Shown here: piece after piece, positions 44,315 to 57,671 of the stretch | How positions within the stretch are numbered: position 1 is the stretch's first letter | Layout: each line of letters opens with the position of its first letter | Assembly: GCF_024055715.1 (NCBI RefSeq) | Contig: NZ_JAMXMV010000020.1 | Location: forward strand, 1 to 64,000 | DNA length: 64,000 bases | Direction of reading: 5' to 3' | DNA from: Actinoallomurus soli | Lineage (GTDB): Bacteria; Actinomycetota; Actinomycetes; Streptosporangiales; Streptosporangiaceae | The notes under the pieces: model-generated | Databases searched by the model: none | What the model was told of the DNA's origin: nothing | Seen by the model: the letters and a program-made list of their open reading frames with translations, nothing else | Position numbers and translations under genes: made by a program

Positions 44315-45033
44315 CGCTCGATCTCGCCCCGGGAGGTCACCCCGGTCAGCACCAGGATCGTGTACAGACCGGCCTCCATGCCGGACACCACGTCGGTGTC
44401 CATGCGGTCACCGATCATCGCGGTCTCCTCGGAGTGACCGCCCACCGTGTTCAGCGCGTTGCGCATCATCAGGGGGTTCGGCTTGCCGACGAAGTACGGC
44501 TCGACCCCGGTGGCCTTGGTGATCAGCGCGGCGACCGCGCCGGTGGCCGGCAGCGAGCCCTCGTTGGACGGGCCGATGGGGTCGGGGTTGGTGGCGATGA
44601 ACCGCGCGCCCTTGTCGATCAGGCGGATCGCGGTCGTGATCGCGGTGAAGCTGTACGTCCGGGTCTCGCCCAGGACGACGTAGTCGGGGTCCAGATCGGT
44701 CAGGACGTACCCGACCTCGTGCAGGGCGGTCGTCAGGCCGGCCTCGCCCAGGACGTACGCCGAGCCGCCGGGGCGCTGGTTGTTGAGGAACTGTGCGGTG
44801 GCCAGCGCGGAGGTGTAGATCGACTCGATGGGGATGTCGAGCCCGGCCGCGCGGAGCCGGACGTGCAGGTCCCTCGGCGTGTAGATCGAGTTGTTGGTCA
44901 GCACGAGGAACCGCTTGCCGGCCTCCCTCAGCCGGGAGAGGAACTCCTTGGCCCCGGGCACGGGCTGCCCCTCGTGCACCAGTACGCCGTCCATGTCCGT
45001 CAACCAGCAGTTGATCGGCTTGCGCTCAGTCAT
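44230..45033 (-). CDS. HAD-IIA family phosphatase (NagD-like)
   Basis: A 267-residue HAD hydrolase. Motif [14 protein letters not shown] has the nucleophile and acid Asp, motif II LTNNS, motif III Lys in FVGKPN, and motif [14 protein letters not shown]2-type cap lies between (about 75-185). NagD-like enzymes dephosphorylate small sugar or nucleotide phosphates. Substrate not evident. It is followed at its 3' end by the convergent apbE, with an 85-bp overlap. Confidence 0.94.
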   Translation of the reverse strand: MTERKPINCWLTDMDGVLVHEGQPVPGAKEFLSRLREAGKRFLVLTNNSIYTPRDLHVRLRAAGLDIPIESIYTSALATAQFLNNQRPGGSAYVLGEAGLTTALHEVGYVLTDLDPDYVVLGETRTYSFTAITTAIRLIDKGARFIATNPDPIGPSNEGSLPATGAVAALITKATGVEPYFVGKPNPLMMRNALNTVGGHSEETAMIGDRMDTDVVSGMEAGLYTILVLTGVTSRGEIERYPFRPQRVADSIADLVDMVDLPDLATG

Positions 45034-45138
45034 GCGACCAAATATCCCGCATGACCATGGACGTTATCCAGCCGGGCCATTCCGGCAGGTGAGACATCGG
45101 CGGTCGGGAACGTGGCCGGACGCCGGATGGCGCTCTCC

Positions 45139-46740
45139 TCAGCGGCGGAGGCGATGGATCACCCGGTCGATGCCGCTGGGCGGCGGCCGCCGGAACGGCG
45201 CGGCCAGCCGGGTCCGGCTGGTACGGCCGCGCAGCGTCACGGCGCTGCCGAGCCGCCAGTGCGCGGCCTCGCCCGGCCCGGCGGCCGCGACGACCGTGTC
45301 CGAGGCGAGCAGCCGGTCCGGCGCGCTCTTGGCGAGGTCGCTGAGCCGCGCGGCCTCGTTGACCGGGTCCCCGATCACGGTGTACTCCAGGCGCTGCTCC
45401 GCGCCGATGTGCCCGGCGACGACCTGCCCGGCCGACACCCCGATCCCGGCGATGAGCTGGGGGAGCTCCGCCCGCAGGCGGCGCGACAGCTCACGGGCGG
45501 CGGCCAGCGCCTGACCCGCCGGGTCCTCGAGCCGCTCGGGCACGCCGAAGACGGCCAGGGCGGCGTCGCCCTGGAACTTGTTGATCAGCCCGCCGTGCCG
45601 GGCCACCACCTCGACGACGACGCCGAAGTACGCGTTGAGCAGGGCGACGACCTCACCGGGCGGCCGCGTCGCGGCCAAGTGCGTCGAGCCCTGCAGATCG
45701 ACGAAGAAGACGGCCGCCTCGCGCAGCTCACCGCCCAGCACGACGCCATGTTCGAGCGCGTGCCGGGCGACGTCCTCCCCGACGTGCCGGCCGAACAGGT
45801 CCCGGACCCGTTCGTTCTCCCGCAGCCCCGCCGCCATGTGGTTGAACCCGGCCTGCAACCGGCCCAGCTCGCTCGCGTCATAGACCGGGACCGACGCCTG
45901 CAGGTCGCCGCGCTCCACCCGCGCCAGCCCCTCCCGCACGGACCGGACCGGGTCGGCGATCGCGCGGGCGGCGATGTAGGTCACCGGCGCCCCCACGAGC
46001 AGGGCGACGCCGCCGAGCACGAGGATCGTGACGGCCAGCTGGGTCAGGGACATGCCGTCGACGACCAGCGCGGCCACCGCGGCGGCGACGGATCCGAGGA
46101 CCGGGACCGCGCTGCCGAGCGCCCACGCGAGCATGGCGCGCGGCGTGATGCCGAACCACGCGTCGTACTGCGCGGGCCCGGCCGCCATCACCACCGCCGC
46201 GATGGGCCGCAGCAGGCGCTCGGTGAGCAGGTACACGATCGCGCAGGTGGTGACGCCGCCGAGCGCCGTGATCATGCCGACCTTCAGGGCGAGCAGGCTG
46301 GAGTAGGGCGCGTCGATCACGGCCCAGCCGACCGCGCCCAGCCCCCACAGCGTGCCCTGCATCGCCAGCAGCCGCAGGGGGCCGCGCAGCACGCCGCGCC
46401 GCTCCTTCTCGGTCGGGTCGTGCTCGTGACGGGCGAAGGTGCGCACCGGCCGGAACAGCCACAGTCCCCAGGTGACGCCGATCGGCGCGCCGAACACGAG
46501 GTAGGCGCAGAAGACCAGGAGGTTGACGAGCCGGACGTGCGAGGGGTCGGCGATCCCCGGCGGGTCCGGCATCACGAACGTCGAGAAGAGCAGGACGAAC
46601 AGCGCCCCGGCGAGGTTCGCCCCGCCGACGGCGACGATGAGCAGCCACCGCGTGCGGCGTTCGAGCATCGCACGTGAGGCACCCGGCGGCCCGTCCAGCC
46701 GCCCGTGGAGCCCCTTGTTCATCACCGCTTTGGCGGCCAC
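45139..46740 (-). CDS. Membrane-anchored class III adenylate/guanylate cyclase
   Basis: A 533-residue cyclase of the mycobacterial Rv1318c/Rv3645 type. About six membrane helices (residues 20-245), a HAMP domain (AIADPVRSVREGLARVERGD), then a class III catalytic domain (about 345-515). The metal-binding Asp residues are in FFVDLQGST and FQGDAALAVFG, with GDPVNEAARL following. The substrate-specifying region suggests ATP but is not decisive. GGAGGAGG precedes GTG 46740. Met at 46722 is an alternative, and the open frame back to 46845 lacks homology. It would make cAMP in response to membrane or HAMP signals. Confidence 0.93.
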   Translation of the reverse strand: MAAKAVMNKGLHGRLDGPPGASRAMLERRTRWLLIVAVGGANLAGALFVLLFSTFVMPDPPGIADPSHVRLVNLLVFCAYLVFGAPIGVTWGLWLFRPVRTFARHEHDPTEKERRGVLRGPLRLLAMQGTLWGLGAVGWAVIDAPYSSLLALKVGMITALGGVTTCAIVYLLTERLLRPIAAVVMAAGPAQYDAWFGITPRAMLAWALGSAVPVLGSVAAAVAALVVDGMSLTQLAVTILVLGGVALLVGAPVTYIAARAIADPVRSVREGLARVERGDLQASVPVYDASELGRLQAGFNHMAAGLRENERVRDLFGRHVGEDVARHALEHGVVLGGELREAAVFFVDLQGSTHLAATRPPGEVVALLNAYFGVVVEVVARHGGLINKFQGDAALAVFGVPERLEDPAGQALAAARELSRRLRAELPQLIAGIGVSAGQVVAGHIGAEQRLEYTVIGDPVNEAARLSDLAKSAPDRLLASDTVVAAAGPGEAAHWRLGSAVTLRGRTSRTRLAAPFRRPPPSGIDRVIHRLRR

Positions 46741-46881
46741 CGCCCGACTGCCTCCTCCGCGCATCTGTGGAAGACCAGTGTGACCGATCGCCGGAAGAAC
46801 CCGCGCGCGGAGGTCACAGACCCACGTCCGACGAGCGCGGAACACCGGGTTTCGGCTTCAGGGAGGTGCCCGGGAGAGAGG

Positions 46882-46965
46882 GCCTCGGCCTCAGGGCGCC
46901 GGCCGCGACGAAGGCGAGACCTCGGCCTTAGGACGCGGGCCGCGACGAGGGCGCGACCTCGGCCT
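46882..46965. repeat. 37-bp tandem repeats at the 3' end of the XRE gene
   Basis: A 37-bp unit beginning ACCTCGGCCT occurs at 46882 and 46919, with the start of a third copy at 46956. The gene's stop codon (46928-46930) lies in the middle copy, so the 3' end of the regulator gene has been tandemly duplicated beyond the stop. Confidence 0.7.
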
Positions 46966-47746
46966 CGCCCGCGCCGACCGGCGTGAAGGTGATGAGCCGC
47001 TGCCGGGCGTCGCCCGCGAGTTCGAAGTTCTCGAAGAAGAACGTCAGCGTGCCGAGGACTCCGTGGTGGAACCTCTTGACGCCGTATGTGCGCACGTCGA
47101 CGTCACCGCCCGCCCACAACCGGCGGAAGTCGTCGCTGCCGGAGTGCAGCTCCCGGATCAGCGCCGACAGCTCGGCGTCGCCGGGGTACCGGCCGGCTAC
47201 GACCCTGAGCTCGCCCACCGTCGCCGCGGCGACCTGCTCCCACTCCACGTAGAACACCCGTCCCTCAGGAGTCAGGAACTGGAACCGGGCCAGGTTCCCG
47301 CGCGCCGCCGGGAAGGTGTCCAGGGCGAAGATCCGCTTCGCGCTCGGGTTCCCGGCCAGTACGTCGAACCGGTCGTTGATGACGACGGCGGGCACGTTGA
47401 TGAGATCCAGCAGGCGCCGTAGCTCCGGCCGGACGGTCTCGACCGGAGCGACGTGCCCGGTCCGCCGCCGGGCCGGGCGGGCCAGGACCCGCAGATGCTC
47501 GCGCTCCACCGCGTCGAGGCGGAGGACCTCGGCCAGGGAGTCGAGCACCTCGTCCGAGGGGCGGGTGGCACGGCCCTGTTCGAGCCGCTGGTAGTACTCC
47601 GCGCTGATCCCGGCGAGCTGGGCGAGCTCCTCCCGGCGCAGGCCGGGTACCCGGCGCCGGGCACCACCGCGCAGTCCGGCGCTCTCCGGGCTGACGCGGG
47701 CCCGGCGGGTCCGCAGGAACCTCCCCAGCTCCCGGTGATCCTCCAT
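46928..47746 (-). CDS. XRE-family regulator with MmyB-like ligand domain
   Basis: A 272-residue regulator. An N-terminal helix-turn-helix (about 8-95) has LGRFLRTRRARVSPE, RVPGLRREELAQLAGISAEYYQRLEQGR and a C-terminal MmyB-like PAS-type domain (about 110-255) with VINDRFDVLAGNPSA and a fatty-acid-type pocket. Members usually repress a divergently transcribed oxidoreductase or hydrolase gene. Here the divergent neighbour is the dienelactone-hydrolase-like gene. The ATG at 47746 gives the normal family length. Confidence 0.92.
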   Translation of the reverse strand: MEDHRELGRFLRTRRARVSPESAGLRGGARRRVPGLRREELAQLAGISAEYYQRLEQGRATRPSDEVLDSLAEVLRLDAVEREHLRVLARPARRRTGHVAPVETVRPELRRLLDLINVPAVVINDRFDVLAGNPSAKRIFALDTFPAARGNLARFQFLTPEGRVFYVEWEQVAAATVGELRVVAGRYPGDAELSALIRELHSGSDDFRRLWAGGDVDVRTYGVKRFHHGVLGTLTFFFENFELAGDARQRLITFTPVGAGEAEVAPSSRPAS

Positions 47747-47969
47747 GCCCGCCAGTATGCCCGGCCCGGTCACGGCGGCCTCCGGCCCTCGGGGCCCGTG
47801 GCGGTGGCGCGCATGCGGAGGTGGTGCGCCCAGGGTGGCCCTGCGAGTACCCGTAACAGCGGGGGACTGGGTGACGGGACGAAGCGGCGGCAGGCTGCGG
47901 GACGTCCCCGGCCGACGGGGACCCGAGTCCACGAGAGACGGAAGCCGACGAGAGACGGAGATTCCTGCC

Positions 47970-48719
47970 ATGTGTCACAGTGTCGACGCCCTGCCGCCCG
48001 CTGCCCCTGTCGTGACCGGCGAGGTCGCCGAGCACGGCCCGCTGGAGCTGACCGCGGCCGATGGGAACCGCTTCCGGGCCTACCGCGCGGTTCCCGGCGT
48101 CCCCAACGGCCGCAGTGTGCTCCTGCTCCCCGACACCCGCGGCCTGCATCCCTTCTACGAGGCCCTGGCTCGGCGGTTCGCCGAGGCGGGGTTCAACACT
48201 CTGGTGATGGACTACTACGGGCGCAGCGCCGGTACCGGAGCCCGTGACGACTCGTTCGACGAAATGGCGCACCTCGAGCGGCTGGAACCCGCGCACGTGG
48301 AGACCGACGCGGCGGCGGCCGTGGCGGCCCTCCGCCGGTGGGACGCCGGTCCGGTGTTCAGCGTCGGTTTCTGCCTCGGCGGCGGGACCTCCTGGCGGCT
48401 GGCCGCGGCCGGCCTCGGGCTCGCCGGAGCGGTCGGCTTCTACGGCCCGCCACGTTTCTTCGGCGACCGGACGGCCGAGCTCTCGGCACCGCTGCTGATG
48501 CTGCTCGCCGGTGATGACGCCGTCACCACGCAGGAGGAGTTCGACGCGCTCGCGGCGGGATTCGACGAAGCCGGGAAGGAGTACGAGATGCACGTCTACC
48601 CCGGAGCGCCGCACTCCTTCTTCGATGCCGCATACGCGGAATGGACGGAGGCCTGCGCCGACGCCTGGCACCGTATCCTCGACTTCACCCGTCGGCACGG
48701 CGACGCCCGCACGTCCTGA
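47970..48719 (+). CDS. Dienelactone hydrolase-family protein
   Basis: A 249-residue alpha/beta-hydrolase with the Cys nucleophile typical of dienelactone hydrolases in GFCLGGG, Asp in LAGDDAVT and His in PHSFFD. It may hydrolyse lactones or other small esters. CGGAG is 9 nt before ATG 47970, and the longer frame upstream is non-coding. It is divergent from the XRE/MmyB regulator, the usual regulator-target arrangement for that family, and precedes an aldo/keto reductase gene. Confidence 0.9.
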   Translation: MCHSVDALPPAAPVVTGEVAEHGPLELTAADGNRFRAYRAVPGVPNGRSVLLLPDTRGLHPFYEALARRFAEAGFNTLVMDYYGRSAGTGARDDSFDEMAHLERLEPAHVETDAAAAVAALRRWDAGPVFSVGFCLGGGTSWRLAAAGLGLAGAVGFYGPPRFFGDRTAELSAPLLMLLAGDDAVTTQEEFDALAAGFDEAGKEYEMHVYPGAPHSFFDAAYAEWTEACADAWHRILDFTRRHGDARTS

Positions 48720-48849
48720 TCCTTCCCGCCGTCGCCCTCGGCGCAGGCCTCGGCCCTGTCGTCGGCCGAGCGGGTCGCCGTGGTCGTGCCCTCCGCGCCG
48801 GAGGCGGCCGGTTCCGGCGGACGGACGGTCCCGTGGGACGGTAGGTCCC

Positions 48850-49788
48850 ATGACCGTGATCGGGAGGATGGGGCTCGGGCTGGCCGCCCTGGGGCGACCG
48901 GCGTACATCAACCTCGGCCGGGACGGCGCACTGCCCGCCGAGCGGACGGTGGAGGCGATGAGGGCGGCCGCCTGGCGGGTGCTGGACGCGGCGTACGACG
49001 AGGGGATCCGCTGGGTCGACGCCGCCCGTTCGTACGGGCTGGCCGAGGAGTTCCTGGCCGGCTGGCTGGACGACCGGGGGCACCGCGACGTCACCGTCTC
49101 CAGCAAGTGGGGCTACGCCTACGTCGGCGAATGGCGCCTGGACGCGGACGTGCACGAGGTCAAGGAGCACTCCCTGGCGAGGTTCCGGGACCAGGTGGCG
49201 CGGAGCCGGGAGCTGCTCGGCGACCGCATCGCGGTGTATCAGATCCACTCCCTGATGGCGGACGGCCCGGTGTTCGGCGACGCCGCCCTGCAGCGGGCCC
49301 TGGCCGGGCTCGCCGCGGAGGGCGTACGGGTGGGCTTCTCCACGTCCGGCCCGGCCCAGGCCGAGACGATACGGCGCGCGCTCGACCTCGAGGTCGACGG
49401 GCGGCCTCTCTTCGCGGCCGTGCAGTCGACCTGGAACGTCCTGGAGCCCTCGGCGGGCGACGCGCTCGCCGAGGCGCACGCCCGCGGCCTTCACGTCCTC
49501 GTGAAGGAGGGGCTGGCCAACGGACGGCTCGCGGTCGAGCCGCCCGCGGCCGTACGCGAGATCGCGGCGGCGCACGGGGCCGGGACGGACGCGGTCGCGC
49601 TCGCCGCCGTGCTCGCCCGGCCCTGGGCGGACACCGTGCTGGCCGGGGCGGTGAGCGTCGCGCAACTGGCGTCCAACCTCGCGGCCCCGCGCGTCCCGCT
49701 GAGCGACGACGACCTCGCCGCGCTGGACGCGCTCGCGACCCCGCCGGAGGAGTACTGGAGGCGCCGCGCCGCCTTGCCGTGGACATGA
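48850..49788 (+). CDS. Aldo/keto reductase
   Basis: A 312-residue NADP-dependent oxidoreductase of the AKR superfamily. The barrel contains WVDAARSYG (catalytic Asp and Tyr), VSSKWG (Lys) and YQIHS (His), followed by GVRVGFSTSG and a C-terminal DTVLAGAVSVAQL cofactor segment. ATG 48850 sits just after a GTCCC-GT-GGGAC inverted repeat (48828-48839). Substrate unknown. It is on the same strand as the hydrolase, 130 bp downstream. Confidence 0.9.
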   Translation: MTVIGRMGLGLAALGRPAYINLGRDGALPAERTVEAMRAAAWRVLDAAYDEGIRWVDAARSYGLAEEFLAGWLDDRGHRDVTVSSKWGYAYVGEWRLDADVHEVKEHSLARFRDQVARSRELLGDRIAVYQIHSLMADGPVFGDAALQRALAGLAAEGVRVGFSTSGPAQAETIRRALDLEVDGRPLFAAVQSTWNVLEPSAGDALAEAHARGLHVLVKEGLANGRLAVEPPAAVREIAAAHGAGTDAVALAAVLARPWADTVLAGAVSVAQLASNLAAPRVPLSDDDLAALDALATPPEEYWRRRAALPWT

Positions 49789-49927
49789 CACGGTATTGAC
49801 TGAAACACCGTACGGAACCGACCTATATCGGCGAACATGGCTATTGACGCGATGATCGCTATCCGCGACAGTCGTGACACTTGGAGCGAGGAACACGTGT
49901 CACGAAGCGGGACGAGAGGCTCGGTGC

Positions 49928-50857
49928 ATGGGTGGATCCGACGTCAGGGGCGCCGTACTGGCGCTGATGGCGACCCTCATCTACTACCTGGGCTTCATCG
50001 TCTTCCGCGTCGCCGCGGGCCGCATGCCCGAACTGCGCGGCACCCGGCCGCTCCGCCTCCTGCAGTACACCTACACGGACTGGCTGTGGCTGTCCGGCCT
50101 GGTCATCGTGCTGGCCGGGGTGGCCACCCAGGTCAAGGCGCTGACGATGCTCCCGCTGAGCCTCGCCCAGCCGATCTTCGCCGTGAGCCTCCTGTTCATC
50201 CTCTTCTACGCCGGCGTCTTCTTCGGCGAGCGGCTGACCGGCCGGGAGTGGGCCAGCGTCGGCCTGTTCGGCCTGGCGACCGCGATGGTCGGCGCGTCGA
50301 ACGGCCGGCACGAGGTGCTGACCTGCGCCGTGGCCGGACCGCTCACCCTGACCGCCGTCGTCGTCCCCGGCGTCCTGGTCGGCGTGGCGGTCCTGGTCGG
50401 CGGTGACATCCGGACGTTCGGCCGGCATGCCCGGCCGCTGGCCGGCATCGCCTACGGGATCGGGTCCGGCGTCAGCCTCGGCGTCTCCGAACTGGCGCTG
50501 AAGGGAGTCGCCGCGGTCTACAACGCGCACGGGCTGGCGACCGCGGCCTACGGCACGCCGTACCCGTACGTCGCGGTCGGGATGGCGGCGCTCGGCCTGG
50601 CCCAGCTGCAGATCGGCCTGCAGCGCTGCCGCATGTCGATCGTCGTGTCCGTGCTCACCGTGACCGCCAAGACCCAGCTCGTCATCCTCGGCGCACTGCT
50701 GTACAAGGAGCCGTGGCCGTCCGACCGCCTGCTGGTCATCCTCCGGATCGCGGCGTTCGTCCTGGCGGTGGTGGCGCTGGTGCTGTTCCCGCGGCACGAC
50801 GCGGTGGAGGAGCGTCCCGGCACCGCGCTGGTGCCCTCCGCCCGCGAGCGCGCCTGA
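49928..50857 (+). CDS. DMT-superfamily (EamA-like) membrane protein
   Basis: A 309-residue membrane protein with about nine to ten helices in two EamA-like halves. ALTMLPLSLAQPIFAVSLLF and GVFFGERLTGREW resemble the end of the first repeat. GLAQLQIGLQRCRMSIVVSVLTV and LGALLYKEPWPSDRLL resemble the second. This fits a small-molecule transporter or exporter of the DMT type. Earlier in-frame starts exist (49874), but ATG 49928 begins just ahead of the first helix with GAGAGG upstream. Confidence 0.85.
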   Translation: MGGSDVRGAVLALMATLIYYLGFIVFRVAAGRMPELRGTRPLRLLQYTYTDWLWLSGLVIVLAGVATQVKALTMLPLSLAQPIFAVSLLFILFYAGVFFGERLTGREWASVGLFGLATAMVGASNGRHEVLTCAVAGPLTLTAVVVPGVLVGVAVLVGGDIRTFGRHARPLAGIAYGIGSGVSLGVSELALKGVAAVYNAHGLATAAYGTPYPYVAVGMAALGLAQLQIGLQRCRMSIVVSVLTVTAKTQLVILGALLYKEPWPSDRLLVILRIAAFVLAVVALVLFPRHDAVEERPGTALVPSARERA

Positions 50858-50963
50858 CCTGACGCAAAGGGTCAAAAGCGGTATTTGTCATCTGATGTAC
50901 TTCGGCGTGCGTCTAAGGGGCAGGACTCGCGCGGCACCGCGCGTGACGGATCGATGAGGTGGA

Positions 50964-52601
50964 ATGGCCGACAACGACGCTGACGACGTGACGCCGGAGG
51001 AGGCGTCGCCGAAGGCGCCGGACTCCGAGGGCCCGGCGGACGAGACGCCTGCCGCGGAGACGCGATGGGGTGAGAAGGACGAGCCTGGCCCGGCGGGCGA
51101 GGCCGGTGGAGGTGAGCCCGCGTCGGCGGGTACCGCCGACAGGGACCCCGCCGATAGGGGATCCGGCGAAGGGTCCGCCGCCGAGGGGGCCACCGGAGAC
51201 GGGAGCGGCGACGACGGGGCCGGCGACGACGGGGCCGGTGAGAAGGCGCCCCCGGTTCCGCCGGAGCCCGTGCGCCGCCGTGGGCGGCGCGTCCTGCGCT
51301 GGGTCGCGGTCGGGGTGGTGCTCGCGCTCGTCGCGGCGGGCGGCACGGCGTTCGGCCTGTACGAGAAGCTGCAGGGCAACATCACGAAGGAGCATGTCGA
51401 CCAGCGGCAGCTGGGCACGAACCGCCCGCCGAAGCTGAACAAGTCGATGAACATCCTGCTGCTCGGCTCGGACTCTCGTGACGGGGAGAACCATGAGTAC
51501 TGGTCGCCGGACATCGCCGGTGAGCGCTCGGACACGACGATCCTGCTGCACCTGTCGCCGAACCGGGACCGCGCGGTGGCGATCAGCTTTCCCCGTGACT
51601 CCATGGTCCACGTCCCGGAGTGCCGGAAGAAGAAGGGCGGCACGGTGCCGGCCTTCTTCGGCATGCTGAACGCCGCGTTCGCCTACGCCGGGGCGACCTG
51701 CACCTGGAAGATGATCGAGGCGGACACCGACATCCACATCGATCACTACGTCAAGATCGACTTCGCCGGGTTCAAGAAGGTGGTCGACGCGCTGGGCGGG
51801 GTGGAGATCTGCGTGCCGCAGGCGGTGAACGACCCGCGCGCCAACCTGTCGCTGAAGGCCGGCCGCCAGGTCGTCAAGGGCAACGACGCGCTGGGGTACG
51901 TCCGTACGCGCTACGGTCTCGGCGACGGCTCGGACCTGGAGCGCATCCAGCGGCAGCAGAAGTTCATGGCCTCGGTGGTCAAGAAGGCCACGAGCCAGGC
52001 CATGCTGACCGACCCGACGCGCACGTACCGCTTCCTGAACGCCGTGACCAAGGCGATCTCGACCGACGACGACTTCAGCGTCTCCGCGATGAGGAAGCTC
52101 GCGACCAGCCTGAAGGGGATGAGCGCGGGCACCGTGCGGTTCGTCACCGTGCCGACGCAGACCTACCCCAAGGACCCCAACCGGGTGCAGTGGGACATGG
52201 CCCAGGCCGGTCCGCTGTTCGACGCGATCCGCAAGGACGACGACCTGCCCGCGCCGAAGCCGGAGCCGTCCATGCCGGTGGCGCCGAAGCCCGACGAGGT
52301 CAAGGTCACCGCGGTCAACGCGCCGAAGAAGGCCGTTCAGGACCTGAAGGGCCAGGGCTTCCACGTGAAGGCGGCGAAGGGCCCGGCGCAGCCGCAGACC
52401 AGGATCCTCTACGGGCCGGGCGCCGAGCGCTTCGCCGACGCCCTGGCCGTCGCCGTGCCGGGTGTGGTCATCGCCGCCGACAACACGGTCGCGCCGGGCA
52501 CCGTGTCCCTCGTCGTCGGCCCCGAGGGCGTGCAGGTGAAGGCCCCGGACATCCCGAAGGTGAACGGGGAGATCAACGGGGCTCAGAATCCGTGTCAGTG
52601 A
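50964..52601 (+). CDS. LytR-CpsA-Psr (LCP) cell-wall glycopolymer transferase
   Basis: A 545-residue membrane enzyme that links lipid-carried glycopolymers to peptidoglycan. A long acidic, low-complexity cytoplasmic N-terminus (about 1-100) leads to one membrane helix (about 110-132). The LCP domain (about 150-390) has ILLLGSDSRDG, SDTTILLHL, AISFPRDS, FKKVVDALGGV and TRYGLGDGSDLERIQRQQ with the Arg/Asp residues that bind pyrophosphate. A LytR_C domain (about 445-540) follows. It heads the glycan locus and would attach the galactofuranose-containing polymer made by the next genes. Its 3' end overlaps the convergent GT2 gene by 29 bp. Confidence 0.95.
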   Translation: MADNDADDVTPEEASPKAPDSEGPADETPAAETRWGEKDEPGPAGEAGGGEPASAGTADRDPADRGSGEGSAAEGATGDGSGDDGAGDDGAGEKAPPVPPEPVRRRGRRVLRWVAVGVVLALVAAGGTAFGLYEKLQGNITKEHVDQRQLGTNRPPKLNKSMNILLLGSDSRDGENHEYWSPDIAGERSDTTILLHLSPNRDRAVAISFPRDSMVHVPECRKKKGGTVPAFFGMLNAAFAYAGATCTWKMIEADTDIHIDHYVKIDFAGFKKVVDALGGVEICVPQAVNDPRANLSLKAGRQVVKGNDALGYVRTRYGLGDGSDLERIQRQQKFMASVVKKATSQAMLTDPTRTYRFLNAVTKAISTDDDFSVSAMRKLATSLKGMSAGTVRFVTVPTQTYPKDPNRVQWDMAQAGPLFDAIRKDDDLPAPKPEPSMPVAPKPDEVKVTAVNAPKKAVQDLKGQGFHVKAAKGPAQPQTRILYGPGAERFADALAVAVPGVVIAADNTVAPGTVSLVVGPEGVQVKAPDIPKVNGEINGAQNPCQ

Positions 52602-53478
52602 GGACGGCGTCGTTGGGCCGGGGGCCGGAGCGCAGGCCCGCCCACAGTCCCCGGCCCAGCTCCCGTACGAGCGCCGTCCGGTCGGCGGAGCCCGCGAGCG
52701 TACGGGCCCAGCGGAGGGCCGTCGCGCCGGCGTAGAGCAGGCGTTCGCCGGGGCCGAGGCAGCGGCTGCGGGTGAACAGCCAGACCTTGTTGCGCACCTC
52801 GTGGAAGAACCGCCGTCCCGGATCGAAGTCGGGGGAGGCGGTCCTGTGCACGGCAACGCTGTCCCGGCAGAGCAGGCCGGCGCGCCCGCGCAGCAGCCGC
52901 AGCGTGAACTCGAAGTCGTCGTTCCAGAGGAAGTAGTCGGCGATCGGCAGCCCGCGCTCCCGTACGGCCTCGGCGTCGACGAGCACGGACACGAAGGACG
53001 CGGAGCGGATCCGGGCGCAGCCGGGCACGGCCGACGGCCGGGACCGCGGGGTGTTCATCGGATGGTCCCGGCCGTCGGTCCAGACGACGCGGCCGGCGAC
53101 GAGCGCGGGTGGCCGCCCGCCGCCGTCCCGCCCCCGGTCGCGCGCCGCCAGGAGGGCGGCCAGCGCGTCCGGCTCGGGCACCGTGTCGTCGTCCAGCAGC
53201 CAGAGCGCGTCCGCTCCGGTGGCCAGGGCGTGGGCCATTCCCGTGGCGAAGCCGCCGGCGCCGCCGATGTTGCGGGGAAGCGTCAGCAGCCGGACGCCCG
53301 GAAAGCGTTCGCGGACGAGGCGGGCGGTCCCGTCGGCCGAGGCGTTGTCGACGACCACGATGCCGTCGGGCGGGCGGGTCTGCTTTTCGAGGGCGGTCAA
53401 CGCCTCGGTCAACAGATCCCGTCGGTTGTGCGTGACAACCACGGCGGCGATTTGGGCGTCTTTCAGCTGACACCTCAC
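52573..53478 (-). CDS. GT2 glycosyltransferase, GlfT1/rhamnosyl-type
   Basis: A 301-residue GT-A enzyme. AAVVVTHNRRDLLTEAL, VVVDNASADGT, NIGGAGGFATGM and the metal-binding DDD in WLLDDDTVPEP are all present, with WNDDFEFTLRL near 190 as catalytic region. This wording (THNRR, GGAGGF) is typical of galactofuranosyl- and rhamnosyltransferases related to GlfT1 and WbbL, which start galactan chains. GTG 53478 has only a weak ribosome site. It is on the opposite strand to the rest of the locus, with a 101-bp divergent promoter to the next GT2 gene. Confidence 0.88.
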   Translation of the reverse strand: MRCQLKDAQIAAVVVTHNRRDLLTEALTALEKQTRPPDGIVVVDNASADGTARLVRERFPGVRLLTLPRNIGGAGGFATGMAHALATGADALWLLDDDTVPEPDALAALLAARDRGRDGGGRPPALVAGRVVWTDGRDHPMNTPRSRPSAVPGCARIRSASFVSVLVDAEAVRERGLPIADYFLWNDDFEFTLRLLRGRAGLLCRDSVAVHRTASPDFDPGRRFFHEVRNKVWLFTRSRCLGPGERLLYAGATALRWARTLAGSADRTALVRELGRGLWAGLRSGPRPNDAVLTDTDSEPR

Positions 53479-53579
53479 CTATCACCGAGTTGGGCCATCA
53501 ATGAAGTCGGCAAAAGTAGCATAAGATGCATTCCGCCTCAGTGGCCGCATCGCATCCCCCTCCACCCCGAGACGGACGC

Positions 53580-57667
<4,088 letters not shown>

Positions 57668-57671
<4 letters not shown>

